From the NCBI GenBank assembly GCA_903950295.1, contig CAJBAP010000402.1, positions 1 through 10,198 of the forward strand: DNA of 10,198 nt, written 5' to 3'. Position numbers and translations under genes: made by a program. Of the stretch, positions 1 to 8,713 are shown piece after piece (within the stretch, counting starts at the first letter, position 1; each line of letters starts with the position of its first letter). The notes under the pieces were generated by a model that was not told the origin of the DNA, did no database searches, and worked only from the letters and a program-made list of their open reading frames with translations. The DNA comes from an uncultured Rhodocyclaceae bacterium (GTDB taxonomy: Bacteria; Pseudomonadota; Gammaproteobacteria; Burkholderiales; Rhodocyclaceae).

Positions 1-1228
1 CCACGGTATCCGCCAGTCCGCCCGTGGCACGCACCAACGGCGGCGTGCCGTAAGCCAGGCTGTACATTTGATTGAGGCCACAGGGTTCGAAGCGCGACGG
101 CATCAGGAAAATATCGGCGCCCGCTTCGATGCGATGCGCCAATGCCTCGTTGAAGCCGATGGTGACGGCAACATTACCCGGGTAGCGCGCCGCGAGTTCG
201 AGGAAGGCGGTTTCGAGCGTCTTGTCGCCATTGCCCAGCACGACCAACTGCGCCGGCAGTTCTGCCAACATGTCGCCTGCTGCGGCCACGAGATCCAGTC
301 CTTTCTGACTAGTCAGGCGACTGACGATGCCGAACAAGGGACAGTCGGTGCGAACCGCCAACCCCACCTCGCGCTGCAAGGCCGACTTGTTGGCGGCTTT
401 GCCTTTCAGGTGGGTGCGATCGTATGCTGCGGCCAAATGGCTGTCATGCACGGGATTCCAGATAGCCGTGTCGATGCCGTTGAGAATGCCGGTCAACTCG
501 CCTGCGCGGCTTTTCAGCAGGCCCTGCAGGCCCATGCCCTCGGCAGCGGTCTGGATCTCACGGGCATAGGTGGGGCTGACGGTGGTAAGTGCATCGGCAT
601 GGCGCAGGCCAGCCTTGAGAAAGGACAGGTAACCGTAGTATTCGACGCCATCGATGTGCCAGTCGGCGGCCGACAATCCGAGCTCACCCATGACGGTGAA
701 AGGGAACACCCCCTGGAAGGCCAGGTTATGAATCGTCAGTACCGTTGCCGCGCCGTCCACTTCGTAAAAGCGCAGGTAATACGGCGCCAGGCCGGTTTGC
801 CAATCATGGCAATGCAGGACATCGGGACGCCAGTCGAGCGAACTGCCAGCACCCGACAGATGCGCGGCGACACGCGAGAGCAGGCCGAAGCGCAGGGGAT
901 TGTCGAGCCAGTCGATGCCTTCCGGGCCGAGATAGGGATTGCCCGGCCGGTCGAAGAGCGCCGGGCAATCGACGAGCCAGAGCGGCAAACCATCCGGGCT
1001 TGTCGCTTCCAGCAGGTCGGCCACCGGCAATTGGCCGCCGAGATTGCTGAGGTGGGCAACATGCTTCGCCGCAGGGAAGGCGGCATGGAGCGCCGGGTAG
1101 TAAGGCACCAGCACGCGCACGTCGCAACCTGCCTGACGCAAGGCCTGCGGCAGCGCACCGGCAACGTCACCCAGACCGCCGGTCTTTACCCACGGTGCGA
1201 TCTCAGAGGTAGCAAATAAAACTTTCAT
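1..1228 (-). CDS. glgA: Glycogen synthase (ADP-glucose type), 3' end cut by the window edge
   Basis: Translating the minus strand from the ATG at 1228 gives 409 uninterrupted codons running off the edge. GlgA transfers glucose from ADP-glucose to the non-reducing end of an alpha-1,4-glucan in the cytoplasm. Seen: the N-terminus MKVLFATSEIAPWVKTGGLG with the K15-TGG ADP-glucose motif of GT5 synthases, a DVLHCHDWQTGL segment, TIHNLAFQG, the SRLTSQKG linker near the second Rossmann domain, and the C-terminal-domain motif SRFEPCGLNQMYSLAYGT with the conserved glutamate. Family members are about 480 residues, so roughly the last 70 are missing. The ATG overlaps the pgi stop as ATGA, implying translational coupling. 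The only Shine-Dalgarno-like bases (AGG) lie in a hairpin at the end of pgi. Family assignment is firm; the missing end cannot be judged. Confidence 0.96.
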   Translation of the reverse strand, partial: MKVLFATSEIAPWVKTGGLGDVAGALPQALRQAGCDVRVLVPYYPALHAAFPAAKHVAHLSNLGGQLPVADLLEATSPDGLPLWLVDCPALFDRPGNPYLGPEGIDWLDNPLRFGLLSRVAAHLSGAGSSLDWRPDVLHCHDWQTGLAPYYLRFYEVDGAATVLTIHNLAFQGVFPFTVMGELGLSAADWHIDGVEYYGYLSFLKAGLRHADALTTVSPTYAREIQTAAEGMGLQGLLKSRAGELTGILNGIDTAIWNPVHDSHLAAAYDRTHLKGKAANKSALQREVGLAVRTDCPLFGIVSRLTSQKGLDLVAAAGDMLAELPAQLVVLGNGDKTLETAFLELAARYPGNVAVTIGFNEALAHRIEAGADIFLMPSRFEPCGLNQMYSLAYGTPPLVRATGGLADTV

Positions 1229-2883
1229 GGCCTGATGGCGGCGATCAGGCCGGCGGTCGAGCCATCCACATTGACGACGGGCGTCTTGCCCTCGATCATC
1301 GGCAGCAGCGAATTGGCGATCTGCTTGCCGTATTCGACACCCCACTGGTCAAAGGCGTCGAGGTGCCAGAGCACGCCGAGGGTGAACACCTTGTGCTCGT
1401 ACATCGCGATGAGTGCGCCGAGGGTGTATGGGTCAAGGCGGGGCAGGAGCAGCGTGGTCGAGGGCTGGTTGCCGGGGAAGATCTTGTAGGGTGCCAGAAA
1501 GGACGGATCGGGCGCGACGGTACCAGCACCCGAAGAAGTCGGCGCTGGCGGGACGGCAGCAGAGAGTTCGGCAAAGGCCTCTGCTTCGGTCTTGCCCTTC
1601 ATTAGCGCCGCGCTTTGCGCGAAGCAGTTGGCCAACAGTTTTTCATGGTGGCCGGCAAGCGGAAAATCGGCTTCGCGACAGGCGATGAACTCGCAGGACA
1701 GTGCCCTGCCCCCCTGATGCAGGAGTTGATAGAACGCGTGCTGGCCGTTGGTGCCTGGTTCGCCCCACAGTATGGGCAAGGTGGGGCAGCCGACCAATTT
1801 TCCTTCCCGGTCGATCTGCTTGCCGAGGCTCTCCATTTCGAGTTGCTGCAGATAGCGCGGCAGCAGGCCGAGCGATTGGCTGTAGGGCAGGACTGCGCGG
1901 GTCTGCAGACCAAGAAAATCGGCATTCCAGAGTTCGACGAGCGCCAGCAGTGCCGGCAGGTTTTCCAGCGGCGGGGCCGTGAAATAATGTTCGTCCATCG
2001 CCCGCGCACCGGCGAGGAGCGACTCGAAACCGGCGAAACCGATGGCCAATGCCAGCGGCAAACCGATGGCCGACCAGAGCGAAAAGCGGCCGCCCACCCA
2101 GTCCCAGAAGGCGAAAGCATTGTCCGGGTCAATACCGAAAGCGGCCACCCGGTCGAGCGCGGTAGAGACGGCGACAAAATGACGCGACACGGCACCCTCA
2201 CCCAGCGCCGCCGTCAGCCAGGCGCGCGCCGAGCAGGCATTCTGCATCGTCTCTTGCGTGGTGAAGGTCTTGCTGGCGATGATGAACAGCGTGGTACGCG
2301 GCGCCAGATTGGCCAGCGTAGTGGCAAGATCGGCACCGTCAAGGTTGGCGACGTAATGCACGCGCAAATGCGGGACGCGATGCGCGGCCAGCGCCTGCGT
2401 CGCCATGCGCGGGCCGAGGTCTGAACCGCCAATGCCGATGTTGACGATGTCGGTGATCGGCTCGCCGGTGGCGCCACGCCATTTACCGGAATGGATGGCG
2501 TCGCAGAAACCGCGCATCTTGTCGAGCACTGCACACACATCCGGCATGACATCACGGCCATTCACCGTGAGCGGTCCGCCGACATGACGCAGGGCGACAT
2601 GCAGCACGGCGCGCCCCTCGGTATGGTTGATCGGTTCGCCGGCGCGCATGCGCGCGATCCAGCCCGGCACATCTGCCCGCTCCCACAACCCGGCCAGGAT
2701 CGGCAAAGTTTCAGCGGTGATGCGCTGCTTGGAAAGATCAAGCAACCAGTCGTTCCAGCGCACCGTAAGACGCTGGAAGCGCGTCGGATCATGTTTGAAC
2801 AGGTCGCGCAGATGCTGATCACGCAGGCCGTGGGCGTGACGCTCGGCGTGCTTCCAGGCAGGGGAGTGAAGAATGGGTGTCAT
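1225..2883 (-). CDS. pgi: Glucose-6-phosphate isomerase
   Basis: A 552-residue cytoplasmic enzyme that interconverts glucose-6-phosphate and fructose-6-phosphate. Both family signatures are visible: DWVGGRFSLWSAIG at residues 261-274 and GVLWHLDAFDQWGVEYGK at 503-520. By analogy with studied isomerases, the catalytic residues are E375 in WGEPGTNGQH, H389 in the HQG segment and K520. The sugar-phosphate loop IGIGGSDLG (149-157) is intact. An Ala/Pro/Ser/Gly-rich stretch at about 443-460 falls in a variable part of the family. Length is normal. The ATG at 2883 lies 7 bases after the glgP stop, with only a weak purine stretch (GAGCAAG) before it. Its place between glgP and glgA suggests co-expression so that hexose phosphates move between glycogen and central metabolism. 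The stop overlaps the glgA start. Confidence 0.98.
   Translation of the reverse strand: MTPILHSPAWKHAERHAHGLRDQHLRDLFKHDPTRFQRLTVRWNDWLLDLSKQRITAETLPILAGLWERADVPGWIARMRAGEPINHTEGRAVLHVALRHVGGPLTVNGRDVMPDVCAVLDKMRGFCDAIHSGKWRGATGEPITDIVNIGIGGSDLGPRMATQALAAHRVPHLRVHYVANLDGADLATTLANLAPRTTLFIIASKTFTTQETMQNACSARAWLTAALGEGAVSRHFVAVSTALDRVAAFGIDPDNAFAFWDWVGGRFSLWSAIGLPLALAIGFAGFESLLAGARAMDEHYFTAPPLENLPALLALVELWNADFLGLQTRAVLPYSQSLGLLPRYLQQLEMESLGKQIDREGKLVGCPTLPILWGEPGTNGQHAFYQLLHQGGRALSCEFIACREADFPLAGHHEKLLANCFAQSAALMKGKTEAEAFAELSAAVPPAPTSSGAGTVAPDPSFLAPYKIFPGNQPSTTLLLPRLDPYTLGALIAMYEHKVFTLGVLWHLDAFDQWGVEYGKQIANSLLPMIEGKTPVVNVDGSTAGLIAAIRP
1229..1251 (-). promoter_or_regulatory. Perfect inverted repeat at the pgi-glgA junction
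   Basis: On the minus strand, GGCCTGAT and ATCAGGCC form a perfect 8-bp stem around a 7-base loop (CGCCGCC). The 3' arm ends immediately before the glgA ATG, and the only Shine-Dalgarno-like bases (AGG) lie in this arm. Just downstream the coding strand is T-rich (GTTTTATTT). Ribosomes finishing pgi would have to melt the stem, so it may enforce pgi-glgA translational coupling. A weak attenuator is the alternative. The structure is seen in the sequence; the function is inferred. The bases also encode the pgi C-terminus (GLIAAIRP), so chance is possible. Confidence 0.5.
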
Positions 2884-2890
2884 CGCTTGC

Positions 2891-5452
2891 TCAGAGCCAG
2901 AGCATCATGCCCATCTCAAAGGGATGGGTCAGCAACTCGTGGTGGGGATAGGCGCGAATGCGGTAGTCGATCTTGCCGCAAACATCCGGCGTCAGCGTAA
3001 TGGCGTAGATACTTTCGCCATCCAGTCCGGGGCCCTGGTATTCGAGGAACATCCGGCGCGGCGGCTTCGACTTGGCATTGGAACTGGGCCTGGCCATCAA
3101 CATTTCGACCGTGACGTCGTCCGGCAGAAGAGCGTCAAGGCGCACCGCAATCTCGAAGCGCAAGGTTTCGCCATAGGCGATACGTTTTTTCAGATTGTCG
3201 GCACGGCGCAGGCTGACGCGCGGCCAGGCCTTCTGCACCTTCTGCTTCCAGTCGGCGAGGGTGCAGGCGGCGGCAAAGTTGTTGGCGCTCTTGCGCCGCC
3301 ACTGCTGGTCGGCGGGTACATAGAACTTGCTGACATATTCGCCTACCATGCGCGCTGAATTGAAACGCGGGGTGATCGTGGCGATCGAGCGCTTGGCCGT
3401 GCCGACCCAACCGGGCGAGTAACCCATCGGCCCGCGGGCGTAATAGAGCGGGATCACCTTGTCCTGCAGCGTCTCGTAGAGCGAGCGGCCCTCTTCCTGG
3501 TCGCGCCGCTCATCATCGTGAATGCTCGACGCCGGCTTGATCGCCCAGCCGTTGACGCCACTCTCGTCTTGCTGGTAACCCTCGCCCCACCAACCGTCGA
3601 GTACCGAGAGATTGATGACGCCATTGATCGCCGCTTTCATGCCCGAAGTACCCGACGCTTCGAGCGGATAGATCGGATTGTTCAGCCAGACATCCACGCC
3701 GGAAACCAGACGCCGCGCCAGGCGCAAGTCATAGCCTTCGACGAGCAGGAAGTGGCCCTCGAATTCCGGCATCTGCGCCACTTCATGGATACGGCGAATA
3801 AATTCCTGCCCCGGTTGGTCGGCCGGGTGGGCCTTGCCGGCGAAGACGAACAGCACCGGGCGTTCGGGATTGCAGATCAGTCGCTTCAGAAGCTCAAGAT
3901 CACGGAACAACAGGGTGGCACGCTTGTAGGTGGCAAAACGGCGCGCGAAGCCGATGGTGAGAACGTTGGGGTTCTCGGGATCAGCCAACTTCAGCAGACG
4001 GTCGATATGCGTCTGCGAGCTCTGGTTACGTACATGCTGCTGCGTGACGCGATGCCTCAGCAAGTGGAGCATCTGCGCCTTGATCGACTGGCGCACGCTC
4101 CAGAAAGTGTGGTCGGGAATGGCGTGAATTTCAGACCAGCAGTGCGGATCGGTGAGACGCTGATGCCAGGCCGGGCCGAGCACGCGATCGAAAGTGTCAT
4201 GCCACATGTCGGAAAGGAAAGTCGGCACATGCACCCCGTTGGTGACATAGCCGATCGGGTTCTCCGTCGGTTCAACCTGCGGCCACAAACTGGCGCAGAT
4301 CTCGGCCGACACGGTGCCGTGGATGCGCGACACGCCATTGTGGAAGCGCGAACCACGAATGGCCAGCGCCGTCATGTTGAAGTCCGGCTGATCACCGATG
4401 CGGCCGAGCGCAATCAGGCCGTTGATGTCGCAACCCATGTCGTGACAGCATTCCTCGAAATAGCGCCGAATGGTGTCCTCGGCAAAATGGTCGTGGCCGG
4501 CGGGCACGGGCGTATGCGTGGTGAACACGGTATTGCTGGCGACGGCTTCGAGTGCGCCGGGGAAATCCAGCCCGGCCTTGATCAGGCTGCGCGCGCGTTC
4601 GAGGATGAGGAAGGCGGCGTGGCCTTCGTTGATGTGCCAAACCGTCGGTTTGAGACCGATCTCGGCAAGTGCCTGCACGCCGCCCATGCCCAGAACGATT
4701 TCCTGCTCGAGTCGCGTGGTGCGATCACCGCCGTAAAGTTGGTGCGCAATGTTGCGGTCGTGCGCCGAATTCTTTTCGAGATCGGTATCGAGCAAATACA
4801 GGGTGATATGGCCAACGCGGGTCGACCAGACCTTGATATGCACGGTACGGCCGGGCATGTGCACGCTGACTTCGAGATCGCTACCATCGGCACGCAACAC
4901 CGGCACGACCGGCAGGTCGTCGAAGTCGGCTTCGTTGTACTGCGCGTGCTGGCGGCCTTCGCCGTCGATGCTCTGCAGGAAGTAACCCTGGCGATACAGC
5001 AGGCCGACACCGACAAAAGGCAGGTTCAAGTCGCTGGCGGTCTTGCAGTGGTCACCCGCCAGAATGCCCAGGCCGCCGGAATAGATCGGCAGGCTTTCAT
5101 GGAAACCGAACTCGGCGCAGAAATAGGCGATCAACCCACCTTCCGGCAGGTGCGGGCCATGCTCGCGTCCCGGGCTGTCGTGGTAGGTGTCGTAGGCCGA
5201 CATGACCCGGGCGAAAGCGCCCAGAAAGACCGGGTCTTCGGCGGCTTCATCGAGCCGGTGCTGATCGACACGCTTGAGGAAAGCCTTTGGGCTATGCCCC
5301 ACCGCGCCCCAAAGTTTCGAGCCAAGGCGGGCAAACAATGTACGGGTCGGTCGATCCCAGCTGTACCAGAGATTGTTGGCGAGGTCATTAAGGCGTGTCA
5401 ATCGCGCAGGAAGCTGCGGATTGACTTCGAGTTGGAATTGAGTACCGGCCAT
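2891..5452 (-). CDS. glgP: Alpha-glucan (glycogen) phosphorylase, short bacterial/archaeal type
   Basis: An 853-residue PLP-dependent enzyme that releases glucose-1-phosphate from alpha-1,4-glucan using phosphate. The N-terminus has the Trp-rich LANNLWYSWDR segment (residues 24-33) typical of the DUF3417 region in TIGR02094 phosphorylases. Next come AEFGFHESLPIYSGGLG (113-129), the GYVTNGVHVPTF loop (401-412), GFARRFATYKRA (501-512), and the PLP motif EASGTSGMKAAINGV (598-612), with K606 the expected PLP lysine. This motif and the overall length match the AgpA-like family rather than the E. coli GlgP/MalP type. The reading frame stays open upstream to 5731, but MAGTQFQLEV from the ATG at 5452 fits the family N-terminus and leaves a 38-base gap after the GH57 stop. 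The ribosome-binding site is poor (AAGAG, 16 bases away). pgi begins 7 bases after its stop. The symbol follows common usage for the family. Confidence 0.95.
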   Translation of the reverse strand: MAGTQFQLEVNPQLPARLTRLNDLANNLWYSWDRPTRTLFARLGSKLWGAVGHSPKAFLKRVDQHRLDEAAEDPVFLGAFARVMSAYDTYHDSPGREHGPHLPEGGLIAYFCAEFGFHESLPIYSGGLGILAGDHCKTASDLNLPFVGVGLLYRQGYFLQSIDGEGRQHAQYNEADFDDLPVVPVLRADGSDLEVSVHMPGRTVHIKVWSTRVGHITLYLLDTDLEKNSAHDRNIAHQLYGGDRTTRLEQEIVLGMGGVQALAEIGLKPTVWHINEGHAAFLILERARSLIKAGLDFPGALEAVASNTVFTTHTPVPAGHDHFAEDTIRRYFEECCHDMGCDINGLIALGRIGDQPDFNMTALAIRGSRFHNGVSRIHGTVSAEICASLWPQVEPTENPIGYVTNGVHVPTFLSDMWHDTFDRVLGPAWHQRLTDPHCWSEIHAIPDHTFWSVRQSIKAQMLHLLRHRVTQQHVRNQSSQTHIDRLLKLADPENPNVLTIGFARRFATYKRATLLFRDLELLKRLICNPERPVLFVFAGKAHPADQPGQEFIRRIHEVAQMPEFEGHFLLVEGYDLRLARRLVSGVDVWLNNPIYPLEASGTSGMKAAINGVINLSVLDGWWGEGYQQDESGVNGWAIKPASSIHDDERRDQEEGRSLYETLQDKVIPLYYARGPMGYSPGWVGTAKRSIATITPRFNSARMVGEYVSKFYVPADQQWRRKSANNFAAACTLADWKQKVQKAWPRVSLRRADNLKKRIAYGETLRFEIAVRLDALLPDDVTVEMLMARPSSNAKSKPPRRMFLEYQGPGLDGESIYAITLTPDVCGKIDYRIRAYPHHELLTHPFEMGMMLWL

Positions 5453-5490
5453 GATGTTTTTGTCTTTTCTCTTGATGAGTGGGGTAAATT

Positions 5491-7251
5491 TTACGTGGAT
5501 TGAGCAATGGACTCGCTGCCGCGCCGCATCGTACCGCCGGCATCGACGTGTGCGTTGGTGTCCGCATTGGCGCGCCCCGTCGAAATCGGCACCGCAAGCT
5601 GCGCGGGGGGGGCAAGGTGCAGGCAACGATACAGGTTGGTGAGGTTGTGGCGGAACAGCCGATCGAAGCCGATCACCGCCGGCCCCGGGTTGTAGTCGCC
5701 AAACCACCAGAACCAGTCGGAACTCTCGCAAACGGCAAGTTGTGCTTCGGCAGCCGCCACCTCATCGGCGCTCAGGCGACCGCTGGCGACAATCTGATCG
5801 TAACTTTGCTTGGCCGCACACAGAAGGTCCCAGGCATGGTTTTTAGCCGGATCGCCGATCCAGGTGCAGAGCGTGCCATAGACCCAACTGCCCGCCGTCA
5901 GGCGCGGCAGCCGGGACGGTGCGGGGCGGGTAGCATCACCGAGCACATCGGCATAAGTGCTGGTGCGGATGCTCGGGTGCGCTTCGAGCAAGCCATACAG
6001 GTCATCGAAGAAATAGTAACCGTTGTAGGGGTAGTACTCCCAGGCATTCTCACCATCGAGAATGATGCTGACCAGCGGAACTTCACCCTCCGGAGCAGCG
6101 GCGGCGATAGCCTCCAACTGCGCAACGAAATGCGCGGCGGCGTCGCGACCATGCCACTTCGAATACTCGAAACCAATCTGATCCGACAAGCGGTCATCGC
6201 GGAAAAACAGGGTCAGGCCCGGTGCTTCAGCCAGTTGCCACGGGTGATAGGCATGACCGCCGGCAGCGGTGACCGCAGCGCCAAGGCTATGCTGCAGCAC
6301 ATTTTCGCCACTGGCCGCCCAGCGGCATCCTGCCGCCGAGAGGAGATGAGCGAAGTCGGCCGACAATGCGCCCTCAGCCGGCCACATGCCGGTCGGTGGC
6401 TGGCCAAAACGCTGCGTGTGGCTTTCCCTGGCCAACGTCAGGTGCTTGCGTACCCGCTCGCGTCCGCCCGGATAGAGCGTCGCAAGTGGCAGGGCAGATT
6501 CCGGCAGGCTTTCGCGTGCCGACTGAAAGTCAAGCAGCAATGGCGACAGCGGATGACTGGCCGGTGTGGACGAAAGTTCGATCTGGCCCCGCACCTGCAA
6601 GGCGCGATAACGCGGCACCAGATTCGCGAGCGCGTTACCGATGAACGCCAGCAAACTCTGGCGATCAGCCAGACTGTAACCCTCTCCCTTGGCCATCAGT
6701 TGCGCCAGCAGCGGCTCGCGCCGGCGCTCGGTTTCCCCTGTCCAGGCCAGGTGATACCAGGTCACCAGATCAGCCAGGTAAGCGCCGGAAAGGTAAGCCA
6801 GGGCAGCTTCGCCTTCGCGCGCCAAAGACTCATGGAGTTCGTGCAGCCGCTGGTAGTGCGAAAAGGGTGCCAGCATGGTGGCGTGGTGGCAGCGAAAACA
6901 GGCTTCGAGCAGATACTTGCGCTCGTCAGCTTCCAACGCATCGAGATCAGGGGCGGCCAGCAGACGCAACAGCGGATCGCGAAAGCCCTCGGGGTGCAAT
7001 GGTTGCAATGGTTGCAATTGCGCCGCAGCAAACTGCTCGATGTAGTCGTCGATCTGATCAAGCAGCACCGGGACGAAATTCACTACCGCCCGGATGGTCG
7101 GATGACGCTCCAGGTGCGCCGCCATGTCGGTGTAATCCTTCATGGCATGCAGGTAGGTCCAGGGCATCACACACTCGCCACTCGCATGATCGCGATAATC
7201 CGGCTGGTGCATATGCCAGAGAAAGACCAGATCGAGTCGTGATGCACTCAT
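5491..7251 (-). CDS. Glycoside hydrolase family 57 protein (COG1449-like alpha-amylase/glucanotransferase)
   Basis: A 586-residue protein with no signal peptide, so probably cytoplasmic. GH57 features in order: the N-terminal LVFLWHMHQPDYRD (residues 8-21), carrying the conserved His-Gln-Pro; TGMWPAEGALS (287-297), with E293 the likely nucleophile; IILDGENAWEYYPY (396-409), with D399 the likely acid/base; and SDWFWWFGDYNPGP (511-524) near the end of the catalytic region. The last 35 or so residues look disordered. These motifs resemble COG1449 amylases and amylopullulanases, not the GH57 branching enzymes that begin with an HLP-type motif. Exact activity (alpha-amylase, 4-alpha-glucanotransferase or debranching) cannot be read from sequence. 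It lies 34 bases after glgC and 38 before glgP, so a role in glycogen trimming or remodelling is inferred. The ATG at 7251 is preceded only by a weak GAG. Confidence 0.92.
   Translation of the reverse strand: MSASRLDLVFLWHMHQPDYRDHASGECVMPWTYLHAMKDYTDMAAHLERHPTIRAVVNFVPVLLDQIDDYIEQFAAAQLQPLQPLHPEGFRDPLLRLLAAPDLDALEADERKYLLEACFRCHHATMLAPFSHYQRLHELHESLAREGEAALAYLSGAYLADLVTWYHLAWTGETERRREPLLAQLMAKGEGYSLADRQSLLAFIGNALANLVPRYRALQVRGQIELSSTPASHPLSPLLLDFQSARESLPESALPLATLYPGGRERVRKHLTLARESHTQRFGQPPTGMWPAEGALSADFAHLLSAAGCRWAASGENVLQHSLGAAVTAAGGHAYHPWQLAEAPGLTLFFRDDRLSDQIGFEYSKWHGRDAAAHFVAQLEAIAAAAPEGEVPLVSIILDGENAWEYYPYNGYYFFDDLYGLLEAHPSIRTSTYADVLGDATRPAPSRLPRLTAGSWVYGTLCTWIGDPAKNHAWDLLCAAKQSYDQIVASGRLSADEVAAAEAQLAVCESSDWFWWFGDYNPGPAVIGFDRLFRHNLTNLYRCLHLAPPAQLAVPISTGRANADTNAHVDAGGTMRRGSESIAQST
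6995..7018. repeat. Short 9-bp tandem repeat inside the GH57 gene
   Basis: The plus-strand unit TGCAATGGT occurs twice in full, at 6995-7003 and 7004-7012, followed by a partial TGCAAT. On the coding strand it gives the peptide repeat LQPLQPLHP at about residues 79-87 of the GH57 protein. The unit is a multiple of three, so changes in copy number would keep the frame. Confidence 0.8.
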
Positions 7252-7285
7252 GGGATGCTCGGTAAAAAAACAGGTGCCGCGTGCG

Positions 7286-8590
<1,305 letters not shown>

Positions 8591-8713
8591 GTGTTGCTCC
8601 CTTGAATGCAAATCGGCATACCCGCCGCGTATTTTTTATTTGTGCCCACCCACTTGCTGCGGGTTGGGCTCCCTCTGGCGGGCGGGAGTATGGGTAGATA
8701 CGGCGTGAATTAA
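8591..8713 (-). other. glgC upstream region with two GC-rich inverted repeats
   Basis: This 123-base gap is the largest in the window. Two adjacent inverted repeats are visible. At 8669-8688, CTCCC pairs with GGGAG around 10 bases. At 8644-8669, GCCCA+CCC pairs with GGG+TGGGC, with one bulged base and a 9-base loop. The two share base 8669. On the minus strand they are followed by an A-rich run (AAATAAAAAAT), not a T tract, so an intrinsic terminator for the upstream gene is not supported. They may form an mRNA leader for glgC or part of a promoter region. No -35/-10 pair was convincing and no known riboswitch was recognised. Confidence 0.4.
8597..8603 (-). promoter_or_regulatory. Ribosome-binding site that fixes the glgC start
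   Basis: AAGGGAG on the minus strand lies 6 bases before the ATG at 8590. It supports that ATG and lies downstream of the alternative TTG at 8611. It is the second-best ribosome-binding site in the window and contains a GGA trinucleotide, the core of CsrA sites. CsrA control here is only a possibility. Confidence 0.75.

Noticed and set aside
443..1170. Possible frameshift or pseudogene in glgA because of the many competing frames
   Set aside because: Manual translation of the minus strand from 1228 runs to the edge without a stop and keeps the family motifs in order, so the gene is intact as far as visible.
68..1219. Plus-strand open frame of 383 codons at the low-coordinate edge
   Set aside because: The minus strand here encodes glycogen synthase without interruption and with conserved motifs. 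The plus frame is a shadow; the real gene is easily missed because it is cut by the edge.
3518..5503. Plus-strand open frame of 661 codons opposite glgP
   Set aside because: It is the antisense shadow of a clear phosphorylase gene with all motifs intact. The GC-rich codon pattern keeps the opposite frame free of stops. The translation resembles no family I know.
5453..5731. 93-codon N-terminal extension of glgP
   Set aside because: The extension would overlap the 3' end of the GH57 gene, has no family resemblance, and the start MAGTQFQ at 5452 agrees with the usual N-terminus of the family.
5500..7242. Plus-strand open frame of 580 codons opposite the GH57 gene
   Set aside because: It mirrors the full extent of the GH57 gene, has no recognisable domain, and lacks its own regulatory signals. 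Treated as an antisense shadow.
8591..8611. TTG start for glgC seven codons upstream
   Set aside because: The good ribosome-binding site AAGGGAG lies between this TTG and the ATG at 8590, so the ATG is the credible start.
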